Source: Bedellia somnulentella (taxonomy: Eukaryota; Arthropoda; Insecta; Lepidoptera; Bedelliidae). Taken from it: DNA of 64,000 nucleotides. Under the pieces are notes generated by a model. That model did no database searches, had not been told where the DNA came from, and worked only from the letters and a program-made list of their open reading frames with translations. Positions 54,030 to 63,556 of this stretch are shown here, one piece after another (positions within the stretch are counted from its first letter, which is position 1; each line of letters begins with the position of its first letter). The DNA lies in the NCBI GenBank assembly GCA_963576735.1, contig OY755171.1:13392001-13456000 (forward strand), in the 5' to 3' direction. The position numbers and the translations under genes were made by a program.

Positions 54030-54480
54030 AAGAGCTTGCTTGAGCTTAAGCAATACTTTGCATTTTTTGGCTCTCATAGCTATCAGACGCGCTTTCAGAA
54101 TATGTCCACTATTTTTTCGGTAAGCTCGTAGTCCCAGGTCTTCATCGAGTACTTTTTGGCGGTACTTTTGGTTAAACCAACCTTCAAAGACTTCAAATCA
54201 AAGCGGTCGGGATTTCTTGCCGTACGCGCCTTGATTGCTTTGATCATCCCTCGAGTCCTAACGGAACGAAGTCTGCCAGTTCTTTTCTCGTCATCGATAC
54301 TAGAGGTTTCATTGTTCATTGTACCTCTTGATGGTACGGTATACGAACCTCATCGTGAGTTTTAATCTTTGAAGAAAGTTGAATATCGTCTTTGGTGGAT
54401 GGCCGCAACGATACTATGCAATTACTGTTACTCAGTTCTCTTTGCGAGTCTACTCCATCGTAAAAAAATAATGAATGTAA
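54030..54480 (-). pseudogene. mariner transposase, N-terminal DNA-binding half
   Basis: On the minus strand: RCGHPPKTIFNFLQRLKL, FVYRTIKRYNE (first helix-turn-helix), SIDDEKRTGRLRSVRTRGM, IKAIKARTARNPDRFDLKS, then a drifted second helix-turn-helix, and RAKKCKVLLK running up to the LINE junction near 54030. This order is that of the paired-type N-terminal domain in maT/mariner transposases. It contains several stops. Confidence 0.75.
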
Positions 54481-54582
54481 TTGTGATTTAGCAGATTAGT
54501 ATAAAAAAAAAATTGCGAATCGAACACCATTTCATGTTTTTCTCTAGGTGTTCTATTTTTAAAATAAATGGGTAGTGACAGA

Positions 54583-54800
54583 ATTTAAGAACCTACTAGG
54601 TAGATAGGGTCGATTTTGGGTTAACGGGCTTTTTACGTATTATTGAACTTTGTAGCTGGAAACCCATCACCAACCACCCGTTTTTATCTTTTCCCTATTT
54701 TACTATCTTCTTCCGACTTAACTTCTGAAAGTGGCTGAGGAACTTCTGATTGTGAAGATCTGGCTTCCCGTGACTGTATGTATGTATGCCATGAGCAGCT
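54583..54800 (+). repeat. Family A repeat, right half (split by mariner)
   Basis: GGGTTAACGGGCTTTTTACG, GGAAACCCATCACCAACC, CTTCTGAAAGTGGCTGAGG, AACTTCTGATTGTGAAGATC, CTTCCCGTGACTGTATG with a TATG tail. It continues the order begun at 50815-50884, showing that the mariner jumped into a pre-existing family A copy. Confidence 0.65.
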
Positions 54801-54869
54801 TTTTTCATAAAATCTGTAAAATTGAGTTTACGATTTTATTAAGTCCCGATATAAATTTATTGTACTCTA

Positions 54870-54946
54870 ATGTATTGGTACCTCTGCCAACCCATTCGGG
54901 GATAAACGGCGTGAACGTTTATGTTATGTTATGTTATGTTATGTTA
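54870..54946 (+). repeat. Family B SINE 3' end with (TTATG)n tail
   Basis: TTGGTACCTCTGCCAACCC, ATTCGGGGATAAACGGCG, TGAACGTTTATG, then TTATG repeated four times. A 5'-truncated copy with the clearest tail in the window. Confidence 0.8.
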
Positions 54947-55707
54947 ATTGGGTAGTAGTAGCAATAATTGGGTAACCGATATTACACGGCCAAATCATTA
55001 ATGTCGTCATAGTTATCTTAGTTGCAAGAATAATATGGGTTCTCAAACGCATAACTACAACGATGGTAGATAGCATTGTTAGTATTAGGCGCTAGAGCTT
55101 TAAAAATCATCAAAATATGTAGCGTATAAGAATTTCACGTAATTTATTGCACTAACCCGTGAGTTTTAAAATATTGCATTAGAAGTTCGATAATCGGTTT
55201 TGAGTACTTTCCCACAAAGTTTTAGTTTTTCAATTGAAAGATCTAACTAACGCTATCAAAAATACAATGGTATCAACTTGCATTTGCAACTGTACCGTTT
55301 TTATATTAAGTATAGATGTACATGTTTATATTGTTTTTTATGGCTTACGTTGTTTGCCACTGCTGAGCGAAGGCCTCGCTATTTTGAGCCCACATATCCC
55401 TGTCCAAGATGTATGGACCCACCCTGGTTTACATGTCCAGGTCATCTCTCCATCTGCTTCTGGGCCTATAAGTATAATGTATAAATTCTTTATAGCAAAA
55501 GTATTTCTACTACGCCCCTGTGTTGCAATGTGGGGAGGTATAGCACGGAGCGGTCGATCCTTGATTGGTGCTATGAATGAGAGCAGATTGCATCTTCTGT
55601 CAATACTACCATCGAAAATTGCAACTACATTTTACCTTATCATTTTGATTATGTAACTATGGGCATTTAGATGGTACTCGTTCAATTCGTACCTACTCAT
55701 CTATATT
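54947..55707. other. Non-coding; possible retroposon fragment at 55340-55470
   Basis: No gene. TTGCCACTGCTGAGCGAAGGC and CATGTCCAGGTCATCTCTCC near 55355-55450 have the look of a repetitive LINE 3' region common in moths, but nothing else in the window matches, so I leave it unassigned. The open frame 55234-55656 (140 codons) over it shows no domain. Confidence 0.35.
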
Positions 55708-55927
55708 TGCTGTGTAGTGGCGGCTCAGAAAAGCACTTACCCATTGCTTCCCGTCTGTGTCGTACGAAGAGACTAAAGGGCTTTGGGGCTTTTAAGATTT
55801 AGGTTAGCGATGTCGCGGGAAACCCATCACAAATCATCCTTTATATGCGGCAAAGGAATTTTTAATTCTGAAGCTCTAGCTACCCCTCTTTGGGAATTAC
55901 AGCCGAGAGTAAAAGTATGTATGTCAT
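55708..55927 (+). repeat. Family A repeat
   Basis: TGCTGTGTAGTGGCGGCTCAG start, CCGTCTGTGTCGTACGAAG, GAAACCCATCACAAATCATCC, CTCTAGCTACCCCTCTTTGGG, CAGCCGAGAGTAAAAGTATG end. It is internally shortened by ~40 bp before the 3' hairpin. Confidence 0.75.
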
Positions 55928-56192
55928 CTATATCATCAGTACAATCACAATTTTATTTTTTAAATATATTATTAATATTGTTATTTTGTGAATGTTTGCC
56001 CTGTAATAAGGTAAAGTTGTGAAAATTTCCTAAGTCCGGAGTTGGCGGTGTCGACCCCGCTCCGCTGAGACCAGTGGTTGGTAACTTTATTCTAATGAAA
56101 ATAGATAATCGTGGAGTTAGTATCCCATAATACAAGTCTTACTTACTTTAGGGCAGCTTGATCTGTGTATAATATGTCCGTATATATTTATA
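55928..56192. other. Non-coding, nothing recognised
   Basis: Short spacer. GTTGGCGGTGTCGACCCCGC at ~56041 is GC-rich and palindrome-like but unassigned. Confidence 0.4.
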
Positions 56193-56358
56193 AAAGGCTG
56201 GCGTCCGAAGTATGAAGAATAAAAGAGCATGTATGAAAAGATTGATGGATGTGAATGAAGCTAGAGAGGTTTGCCAGGATCGTACAAAGTGGCGATCGAT
56301 AGTCTCTGCCTACCCCAATGGGAACTAACGGCGTGAGAATATGTATGTATGTATGTAT
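56193..56358 (+). repeat. Family C LINE 3' end with TATG tail
   Basis: GGCTGGCGTCCGAAGTATGA, AAAAGAGCATGTATGAAAAG, GAGAGGTTTGCCAGGATCG, TGGCGATCGATAGTCTCTG, CCTACCCCAATGGGAACTAA, GGCGTGAGAATATG plus (TATG)n. Nearly identical to the same part of 6219-6604, so it is a young, strongly 5'-truncated copy. Confidence 0.8.
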
Positions 56359-57689
56359 TTTTATTATATGCGAGTTGGACTCGCGCGAAAAGGGTTTTAA
56401 ATCTATTGAAACCTATATTTTTTTTATCTTGTGACTAATATGCCTTTTAAATTCCTTAAGTATTTCAAGAGACTTATGGCTGGTATAGGCAATATAATAT
56501 TAAATATGTTACAACGATTTTTGTGCCCCATTGAATATTTATGCACAGCTTACTCAGTTACAAACAATCAAACTAACCAGGCGATAATTGTATATTACGT
56601 ACACACAAAAATAAATCTTAGGCATAAATATATTCCATTTTTTGTAATCCATGATAAAGAAAATCCCGATTCCCTTGTAAAGCACCCCACCCGCGAAAAT
56701 ATGGTTTAGCATATCCACAAAAGCAATAACAATGCCAATCTTTGCTTTATATGGCTATGTAAAAGTAAGTCACGTTTTCAATAACCCTCGTTTTAGATCT
56801 ACAATTTTAACCCAAGTTCTGATATTAGGCTATATTTTTATTCAATACGATTACAATATGTTGACTTGACAACATGTTCGTAATAACATGACTCCGCTCT
56901 GTATAGTAAGTGATAAGCATTGTGTGTGAAAAGATGTCGAGTGATCCAGACGAAGGTCCGACCGAAATTTGATCTCATAATATAATTCGCCCCTGTTGCT
57001 AAGTACCCCGCTTAGAGTTTAGCCAGCCACTCGGCTATGGCGGCAGATATTATTAACGGCATGTATTGTAATCACGCGGCGCGGGCGATCGCCTTCGCTG
57101 AAGGTAGGGCGGTATTAAATTCCGACAGCTACGTGATAAATCGAAATTGGAAAAGTTTAATAATGTTCGGTTGCTCCGAAAGCAATAAAACCGTTTATAA
57201 ACGAGCATGAGCGAACGGGACGCGGCGCGCGGGAGGAGCCAATGGGGATGCCAGCCATCGGGACTTTTAGGGACTCTAAGGAGGCAGTCGGGACGGCCTC
57301 GCGGAGCTAAATTGATTTCGTTGGTATCTTGATGAAGTGATAAAACCCGGGCTTCCGATGCCGTCTCGCACTGTTGCCTTGGTCACTCGGGAACACCGGA
57401 CGAAATTATTGCTACTGAACAACACATATGATTTTGTTTGTTTTGTTCCACTGAATGAACCATCAATTGTATAATTAGATGTTGATTTTTATGATTAGGT
57501 ACCTTATGTAATAAGGCATTCTCGAAATTTTAAGTAAAATTTTACAAAAATAATCAGTCGAATCGATCAAGCCGTTTTCGAGTTTTGCGCGTAGCAACAC
57601 ATTTAGCGATTCCCTTTTATTGTATAACATTGTAAGTACTGATAAATAGCAATTAATTAATGTGATTTAAATACATATACATATTATAT
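56359..57689. other. Non-coding; GC-rich island at 56990-57420
   Basis: No gene recognised. From ~56990 to 57420 the sequence is GC-rich and repeat-free (CACGCGGCGCGGGCGATCGC, GACGCGGCGCGCGGGAGGAG, CTCGCGGAGCTAAATTGATT), with ACCGTTTATAAACG and AATCGAAATTGG words. It is the largest such island in the window and a candidate regulatory element. Confidence 0.4.
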
Positions 57690-57757
57690 ATTCACGCCAT
57701 TCGTTCCCATTGGGGTAGGCAGAGGCTATCGACCGCCACTTTGCACGATGTGACTTG
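57690..57757 (-). repeat. Family C LINE 3'-end fragment
   Basis: Inverted: ATTCACGCCATTCGTTCCC, ATTGGGGTAGGCAGAGGC, TATCGACCGCCACTTTGC, ACGATGTGAC. It corresponds to the last ~65 bp of family C, abutting a family B fragment at 57760. Confidence 0.75.
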
Positions 57758-57759
57758 AT

Positions 57760-57915
57760 TTGAATTTTTGCTTTCAGAGTAACCACGTTTTGCCCAGACA
57801 GTTTAGTCACGTGATAGGGGGCAGGCCTCCCGCCGTTTCGTACGAATACACTGTCACATGACTAAGTACGAATTTGGCCATGTGGGTCTTCTCACCGTTA
57901 CATACCATGACAAAT
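57760..57915 (-). repeat. Family B SINE, internal part
   Basis: Inverted body: GAGTAACCACGTTTTGCCC, CACGTGATAGGGGGCAGGCC, CGTACGAATACACTGTCAC, ATGACTAAGTACGAATTTGG, CCATGTGGGTCTTCTCACC. Both the tRNA-like head and the 3' tail are missing. Confidence 0.75.
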
Positions 57916-58194
57916 TAATCACATATACAACCTTCGATCATATATACCAAAGATGCCGCACGCCATACAAATTCAACGCACAAAAGTGGACCGCGAGAAT
58001 GACAAGACTGTTTGACAATTAAATATTTATTTTTCTACAATTGTCGACCTTACCGGATTTTCTTAAGTCTTATTATTTATTGCAAGATCTAGCACGCGAC
58101 TGTCAGTGAAACAGTGCTTTTCATATAAATAAGCACTGTTTGTCCGGGCCATTTTTCATGTTTTGTTAACGTATCTTTGGTATATGTAATCAAA

Positions 58195-58305
58195 GCATAC
58201 AACATTAAAAAAGACAACTCGGTTTTGGCCCAAATCAGGATTTGACCACGCCCACAGCATGATAGGCGGTTTTCTCCCAACTGAACTATCAAGGTTAGTT
58301 CACAG
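58195..58305 (-). repeat. tRNA-derived SINE head
   Basis: On the minus strand: CCTTGATAGTTCAGTTGGG (A box), ~35 nt, then GTGGTCAAATCCTGATTTGG (B-box region). This resembles a third tRNA-derived head, or a drifted member of the group to which family B belongs. A degenerate family A start (TTTGCTAAGCCGACACTGC, minus strand) follows at 58370-58440. Confidence 0.5.
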
Positions 58306-58364
58306 CATACAATTATTTGTCTAAATTCATTCATATTGTCACAGATGTATGGGAAAAAGATGAA

Positions 58365-58442
58365 ATGAAGGAGTGTTAGTGATGGGTAGCTAAAATAATC
58401 ACTTAAGTAAGGGGAAAGTGCTTTGCTAAGCCGACACTGCAA
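58365..58442 (-). repeat. Family A 5' fragment
   Basis: AAGTGCTTTGCTAAGCCGAC and CACTGCAACAAC at 58410-58442 are the inverted start of family A. The preceding part is decayed. Confidence 0.5.
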
Positions 58443-58499
58443 CAACACAGCTCACAAAAAAGTTATAAAAAATTGGTATGTTTTTTTTATATTACTTTA

Positions 58500-58742
58500 C
58501 AGAGAGACTGGATGAAAGTTATTTAGTGAAAGAACCGATGTTGATGGTAATGTCCACAGAGGATACATTTACAATGGAGATTGTGTTCTTAAAAACCGGC
58601 AGTATGGAGAATAAAATGGTATGTATAAGTAAATTGATGAATGTGTGAATGTGAAGGAAGCCAGTAGGTAGAGACGTTTGTCAAAGTGGCGATCGACAGT
58701 CTCTAACTACTCGAATGAGAACTAACGGCGACAGTATGTTTT
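58500..58742 (+). repeat. Family C LINE 3'-end fragment, degenerate
   Basis: AGAGAGACTGGATGAAAG, AACCGATGTTGATGGTAATG, AGAGGATACATTTACAATGG, AGTGGCGATCGACAGTCTC, AATGAGAACTAACGGCG. Same order as 6300-6576, with many small deletions that break the frame. Confidence 0.7.
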
Positions 58743-59404
58743 ATTAATATATATTATATATATTAATTATGTGTAGTGTAGTGTAGGCCTTAACTGAAAA
58801 CCAGTGTTTTGCCACTTGGCAATATCAAGCACTGAGTTAGGACCTAGTTTGTGTTACCATAGCACTAATTTTAAGTTTAAAATATTGTTTTTTTTTTTCA
58901 CTTTATGTATTGTTTTTCATATTGTATGTGGTGTTATGTTAACATAAATAAACGAGTTATCTATCTATCTATCTATCTATGTATAACAGTTTTAAAATTA
59001 TATGTTCGCATCAAAATCCTATGCGTATTTTTCCTCATCAAAAAGCAAACAAACTGCAAAAATGAAATTTAATAACTCCCAATTACTTGAAGATTTGCCG
59101 GTAATGAGAAATTCGCGGATCACTATTTACATATTCAAATCATGTCTATACAAAACTCCTGTTTTTAATTATAAACTTAATTTGTTTTATGATAAATCTA
59201 TGGAAATTTTTACCTCAAGTTCCGACCCTCGCTTGGGCTAAGGGTAAAACTAATTACTTCTTTTCTTTGTAATAAAAACGGATTAAACTTTGTTTAGGGC
59301 AGCCCATTCATTTTGTTTACTATTCAGAACAGAATGCAGTGACGAAAAATTTTTGCTTTTTCTATTATGACTAATTATAATGAACAAAGCCCAGTTTATT
59401 ATTT
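58743..59404. other. Non-coding; TATC microsatellite at 58957-58982
   Basis: AT-rich, with TATC repeated about six times at 58957-58982. The open frame 59002-59241 (79 codons) has no domain and is probably chance. Confidence 0.45.
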
Positions 59405-59525
59405 ATAAAAACACGATCACGGCTATAAATCCCCAAAAAGGGTAGCCAGAGCTCAGAATAAGAAATTTATCAGTTACTGTTGGGAATTGAGTGGGGAAAA
59501 GATTGTAAAATAAAAGGTTGTATAA
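59405..59525 (-). repeat. Family A 3'-end fragment
   Basis: Inverted: GATCACGGCTATAAATCCCC, AAAAAGGGTAGCCAGAGC, GGGAATTGAGTGGGGAAAAG. It corresponds to the 3' half of family A; the tail repeat is absent. Confidence 0.65.
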
Positions 59526-59840
59526 ATAATTATCAAATTAAGGATACTGCAATTAAAGTCAAGTCGCAATGTATGATTTAAAATTATTAACGTCTGGATT
59601 ATACAATTATTTATATTTATTTCATTGTTTTGTCAATGCAACTTTGATTGATAAAATTATAACTGGCCTTATGCAGGTATATTAATCACTGCGAGTTAGT
59701 ACGAGTCTGTTACTTCAAACTTTTGGATAACTTTACTTACTATAAAGACGAATAATTGATTTTCGTGTTTGTTTATATGTTATGCATATGCTCCGAAATC
59801 GCTGTAGTAATTTAAAAAAATATATTGAAGGTTAGCAGGC
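59526..59840. other. Non-coding flank of the LTR element
   Basis: AT-rich, nothing recognised. The last bases next to the LTR (GCAGGC) could be part of a target duplication, but the partner lies beyond the window. Confidence 0.45.
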
Positions 59841-60225
59841 TGTTGTGCGCCTGCTGCTCGTTCACAAAGTTGACCCACGTTGTAAGGGCCTTGAAGATTG
59901 TGGAGTAGAAGAAATAACACGGCAACTTGTTCTACTATGCTTTACTGTTAGATGTACTATTTATAATTATATATAATATATTTTAAGTTATATGGACTCT
60001 ATACAGTATGAATTATGAATAAAATGACTCTGAACAATCTAATCGTCTTCTTGGGATTCTTCAATTTGTGAAAAGTAAAAAGGGTGATGGAATAGTGCCT
60101 GAGGCGGCGTATTTATATGCTAAGCTGTTTGTCTCCTTTCTGATGGCGCTTGACGTGACTGACGCGACTCTGGATTGTTTATGTTTTGAGCCCGTTAAAG
60201 CACTTGGATTCAAGTGGCTTTAACA
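59841..60225 (-). repeat. BEL/Pao 3' LTR (about 385 bp)
   Basis: On the minus strand it starts TGTTAAAGCCACTTG right after a purine/C-rich polypurine-like tract (GGCCCCCCAGTA) and ends GCGCACAACA, giving TG...CA termini. A TATAAATA box lies ~110 nt in (CATATAAATACGCC). A small palindrome AAAGCCACTTGAATCCAAGTGCTTT is at its start (60196-60220). The 5' LTR is not within the window, so the boundaries rest on this single copy. Confidence 0.7.
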
Positions 60226-60252
60226 TACTGGGGGGCCATTGAAGACGAGTCT

Positions 60253-60985
60253 TCAATCTTCTTCTACAAGTAGGCACAAGCGATTTATGGCTCGCCTTAC
60301 TGTCGATTGCATGGTCTTGATATCGGCCACTCTCGGGACACCATCTGCTCCTGGATATAGTTTAGTGACTCGCCCTCTTCGCCATAACAGAGGTGGAGAG
60401 TTATCTTCGCTTATTAGGACAAGATCACCCATGCGCAAGTCTCTACATCTTACTCGCCATTGAGTTCGCTGTTGTAGCTCTGATAAATATTCCCTGTGCC
60501 ATCTCCTCCAAAATGTTTGCCGTAGCTGCTCCAACAGTTGAAAGCGATCCAATCTCTTCGTCGGTAAGTCTGCCAGATCCGGTGATGGAAGAGCCGTGAG
60601 TGACCTGCCGAGGAGAAAGTGTCCCGGTGTGAGAACTGCCAAATCATTTGGGGAGGAGGACAGGGGAGCGATGGGTCTACTGTTGAGGATAGCCTCAACC
60701 TGGGCAAAAAGAGAAGATAATTCCTCGAATGTGAGGTGGGTGTTACCCATGATGCGTTTAATGTGAAACTTAGCAAGCTTAATGCCAGCTTCCGCGCTTC
60801 CGTTGAAATTAGGGGCGTAAACCGGGCAAAGTCTAAAGTTAATATTTTGAACATTAGCAAACTGCACAAATGAGTCTTTATTGTCGTTAAAAAAATGAAT
60901 TTATTTCCTTAGCTGCGGCAACGAAATTTCGCTCATTGTCACAAAATATTTCCGTGGGTTTTCCCCTGGCGAAAATAAAAGCATA
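60253..60985 (-). pseudogene. BEL/Pao integrase C-terminal part (broken)
   Basis: The open part 60867-60253 reads RLCPVYAPNFNGSAEAGIK (end of the integrase core with the catalytic glutamate region), then HLTFEELSSLFAQVEAILNSRPI, LTPGHFLLGRSL, FWRRWHREYLSELQQRTQW, GDLVLISEDNSPPLLWRRGRV. These are the integrase end and the DUF5641 domain typical of BEL/Pao. Upstream, 60985-60880 still encodes the preceding core (EIFCDNERNFVAAAKEIN) but in a frame shifted at an A/T run near 60889. The N-terminal zinc-binding region and first catalytic residues are gone. Confidence 0.85.
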
Positions 60986-61348
60986 AAGAAATTATGATGA
61001 TGACCACCGTTGATGATGATGATAATCATGGTGATTTATCATCGCACTGATTCAAATACATCTGATAAATGAATCCAAAAAAAAAATATATATATGCTAA
61101 AGTTCAAAGTCGATGAACTTGTAAGGTCAACTACCTCGATGTCAATGACCTTTAGGTAGTCAGCTGTTTACTGTATCTAGAAGGAAAGACATAATAAAAT
61201 AGCAAATAATGATTGATCCATGTGTAGGATGATGTAAAGTGTATAAGTATTGTATAAAGTAAAATATTTGTATATAAATGTAAATTAAAAGTAAACCATA
61301 AACAATTGTTGAATGTTTGTTGTGTATGAATTCATTCAACTTAGGTTA
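60986..61348. other. Unassigned filler between the integrase and Gag fragments
   Basis: About 360 bp with ATGATG repeats and AT-rich sequence replaces the RT, RNase H and integrase N-terminal coding region. No similarity to the element or to other repeats in the window. It marks the internal deletion, possibly with filler DNA. Confidence 0.5.
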
Positions 61349-63556
61349 TTAATAACCAATTGGTTTTGGTAAGGTGTAAGTATCACCAAGACGGTAATCT
61401 GCTGCCTTGAGTGGGCTGAGAGGACAGAAACGTCTAGTTTTTAGTCTATGAGTTCTAATTAACTTGGTAAAAGAACTGCTACTAACAAAATTACAAGTTT
61501 GTGAATTTTGTGGTAATGAATGGGAAATCTTGCCAGCTATAATCCAGCCTAGCTGTGAATGATGCAGCATGGGTAGGCCTGGACCTAAGGTGAGCCTTTC
61601 GGAGCCAAGTAGATCCCAGAATAGATCGCCTCCAATCATAATATCAACCTTTAGTGGTTGATTGAATTGAGGATCAGCTAATGTGATAGCTGAGGGAAGA
61701 GTGATATTTGAAACATCAATGGCTTCATTAGAATGCCTTTTTGCTATGGAAGGCAACACCAAAAAGGTGTGAAGATGTGAGTATGTGCCAGTGCGGGCAC
61801 GAATTAACGCTGAACACTGATGTGGTCTCAGGTTAAGAAAGGTGTTCCCAACGCCTGCAACACTGTTGTGTATTGAGGGTGTGGAAACTAACTTAAGGCG
61901 ATTCCTTAAGTCAGCGGAAAGAAACGAGTAGTCAGAGCCGCTATCTAGCAAGCATCTGACTGTCTCCACCTTACCATTTTGGGGATTGATGATGTCAATC
62001 ATGGCGGTGGAGCGAATGATCCCTGAAGGGGAAACTGGAGGACTGAGAGAAAGCGACTGAGGCATTGAAGGGACAGGATGTGATGATGGAGCAACATCAT
62101 TTTGAAGAAGGGGAGAGCTGTGTAGCAGAGTGTGATGGCGTCCACCACACTTACGACAGTCTCCATAGGGACACTTGGCAACCATATGGTCAGACCGAAG
62201 GCAATTTGTGCAAACCTTAAGCCCAGTGACCCTACTCCGTCTGTCAGCCAATGTGAGCTTTCTGAAACGTAAGCATCGGAACAGTAAATGTTTACCCTTG
62301 CAAAGGGGGCACTTGAAATTAGTATTGGTTGTAACTGTTAATGCTAGGGGGGCATTGGGTAAACGTGAGGGCAATTGAGGATTGCTAGCCTCACCGCTTA
62401 CATTACCTGAAGTTGAAACAATAAATGCTTGAGGTGGATTTATTGTTTGTTTAATATGATTGTTACTATGATAGTGTTTTAAATCATGACTATTGTTATT
62501 ATGACTGTTATTTGAACCCTGTGATGTGTTAACCCTTACCTTACTTTGAGGTAATGTCTCTAAAATGTCAGCTCTTATCTTTAAAAATTCTTTTAAGTCA
62601 TTAAAGGTTGGCAACTCTGAATGAAGATTGCCTTTGTATTCTTCCCATTTGATATTAGTATTTAGATCAAACTTTGAGGAAGCTAAATAAATTAAAATAG
62701 AATCCCAGTGTTGAACTGGTTGACCTAAAGTCTGTAAAGCCCTAACATTCTTGGTGATGTGATCACTTAAAAACCTAAGAGACTTGTCTGATTCACTCTG
62801 CATAACCTTGAGATTAAAAAGTGCACTAAGGTGATTATTAACTAATTGTTTTGTATTGTTATACCTTTCACATAATATATTCCATGCTTCTACATAATTG
62901 AAATCAGATACCTCGAGGTTTGCTATAACCCTGGCTGCTTCACCTTGTAGGTATGAGCAGAGGTAATGAAATTTATGAATGGGTTTAATGTGATTATTAT
63001 TGTGAATTAATGATTCAAATGTATCTCTGAATTCAAGCCATTTGAAGTATGAACCATCAAACTTAGGTATAGTGATTTCAGGTAGCCTAAACCCCATTGT
63101 GCCTTGACCATTACAGTGGCATGGATGGGAGGCCTTTGACCCTTCAGTGGCATCTTGGAATTGGTCTGCAGGTTTGTTGACACCGAGCAGATTTCGTGCC
63201 TTCACAATATAAGAACAGAATTCATTTGATATGAGTTCTCTTTCATCTAATTCATAATCTAAGTTACTAAAATTAAGAGCTTCCATTTGTGATTGCAGGT
63301 GTTCAAATTGAGAGTTTAACTCCAAAAACTTATCTAGCTTTAATGATAACATTTGTTCATCCCTTGATGTCAATGGATGGGATTCACAATACTCTAATAA
63401 ATTTAATAAATATTTTTTAAAGTGGGTTATTTGCCCTTTGATGGAACTGCGTTTATACTTAAGCACAGTATATTCATCGCTTGCCATTTTGGCAGGGCTT
63501 GAGCTTCGACTGGCATGAGCAGTGTTTGTTTTTACTGATAATTCACTGTCAGTCAT
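61349..63556 (-). CDS. BEL/Pao Gag-protease (735 codons, 3'-truncated polyprotein)
   Basis: The open frame begins at the ATG at 63556. The Gag (DUF1759-like) region spans roughly residues 155-335 (PEITIPKFDGSYFKWLEFRD, HKFHYLCSYLQGEAARVI, WNILCERYNN). Three cysteine/histidine knuckles follow: C416-C419-H423-C428, C449-C452-H457-C462 and C467-C470-H474. Then comes an aspartic protease with DSGSD (Asp 538) and a DIMIGGDLFWDLL segment near 640, as in the DUF1758 domain. Gag packages the RNA; the protease matures the polyprotein. The frame stops at 61349, where the RT would normally follow, so Pol is missing. The last ~35 codons resemble the linker into Pol. The frame itself is undamaged. Confidence 0.88.
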   Translation of the reverse strand: MTDSELSVKTNTAHASRSSSPAKMASDEYTVLKYKRSSIKGQITHFKKYLLNLLEYCESHPLTSRDEQMLSLKLDKFLELNSQFEHLQSQMEALNFSNLDYELDERELISNEFCSYIVKARNLLGVNKPADQFQDATEGSKASHPCHCNGQGTMGFRLPEITIPKFDGSYFKWLEFRDTFESLIHNNNHIKPIHKFHYLCSYLQGEAARVIANLEVSDFNYVEAWNILCERYNNTKQLVNNHLSALFNLKVMQSESDKSLRFLSDHITKNVRALQTLGQPVQHWDSILIYLASSKFDLNTNIKWEEYKGNLHSELPTFNDLKEFLKIRADILETLPQSKVRVNTSQGSNNSHNNNSHDLKHYHSNNHIKQTINPPQAFIVSTSGNVSGEASNPQLPSRLPNAPLALTVTTNTNFKCPLCKGKHLLFRCLRFRKLTLADRRSRVTGLKVCTNCLRSDHMVAKCPYGDCRKCGGRHHTLLHSSPLLQNDVAPSSHPVPSMPQSLSLSPPVSPSGIIRSTAMIDIINPQNGKVETVRCLLDSGSDYSFLSADLRNRLKLVSTPSIHNSVAGVGNTFLNLRPHQCSALIRARTGTYSHLHTFLVLPSIAKRHSNEAIDVSNITLPSAITLADPQFNQPLKVDIMIGGDLFWDLLGSERLTLGPGLPMLHHSQLGWIIAGKISHSLPQNSQTCNFVSSSSFTKLIRTHRLKTRRFCPLSPLKAADYRLGDTYTLPKPIGY

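Larger units (their letters stand above)
51600..54030 (-). mobile_element. CR1/Jockey-group LINE, 5'-truncated, inserted in mariner
   Basis: The minus-strand order is endonuclease C-terminal part (NGSGHTLDLIFSN ... IKEDIAHPSL near 53900-54020), RT fragments (NSGGGCDCLPPYFVVRC), and a long RT frame 52994-52251. Then comes a C-terminal tail ending at 51836, a 3' UTR with a TG/TA microsatellite (51779-51821), and a CTAATAAAATAATAAAAAAA tail at 51600-51620. The 5' side of the endonuclease is absent, as usual for 5'-truncated LINE copies. Related to, but not the same copy age as, the LINE at 7960. Confidence 0.8.
50880..54588 (-). mobile_element. maT-type mariner transposon, decayed and split by a LINE
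   Basis: Termini TTAAATTCTGTCAC (from ~50884) and GTGACAGAATTTAA (ending ~54588) are inverted complements. Between them lie the transposase N-terminal half (54030-54480) and C-terminal half (50990-51595) on the minus strand, separated by a ~2.4-kb LINE. Without the LINE the element would be about 1.25 kb, the usual mariner size. A TA duplication can be placed inside the TTAA at each end. Confidence 0.75.

Noticed and set aside
55234..55656. 140-codon frame
   Set aside because: Overlaps a probable retroposon fragment and has no recognisable domain or splice signals.
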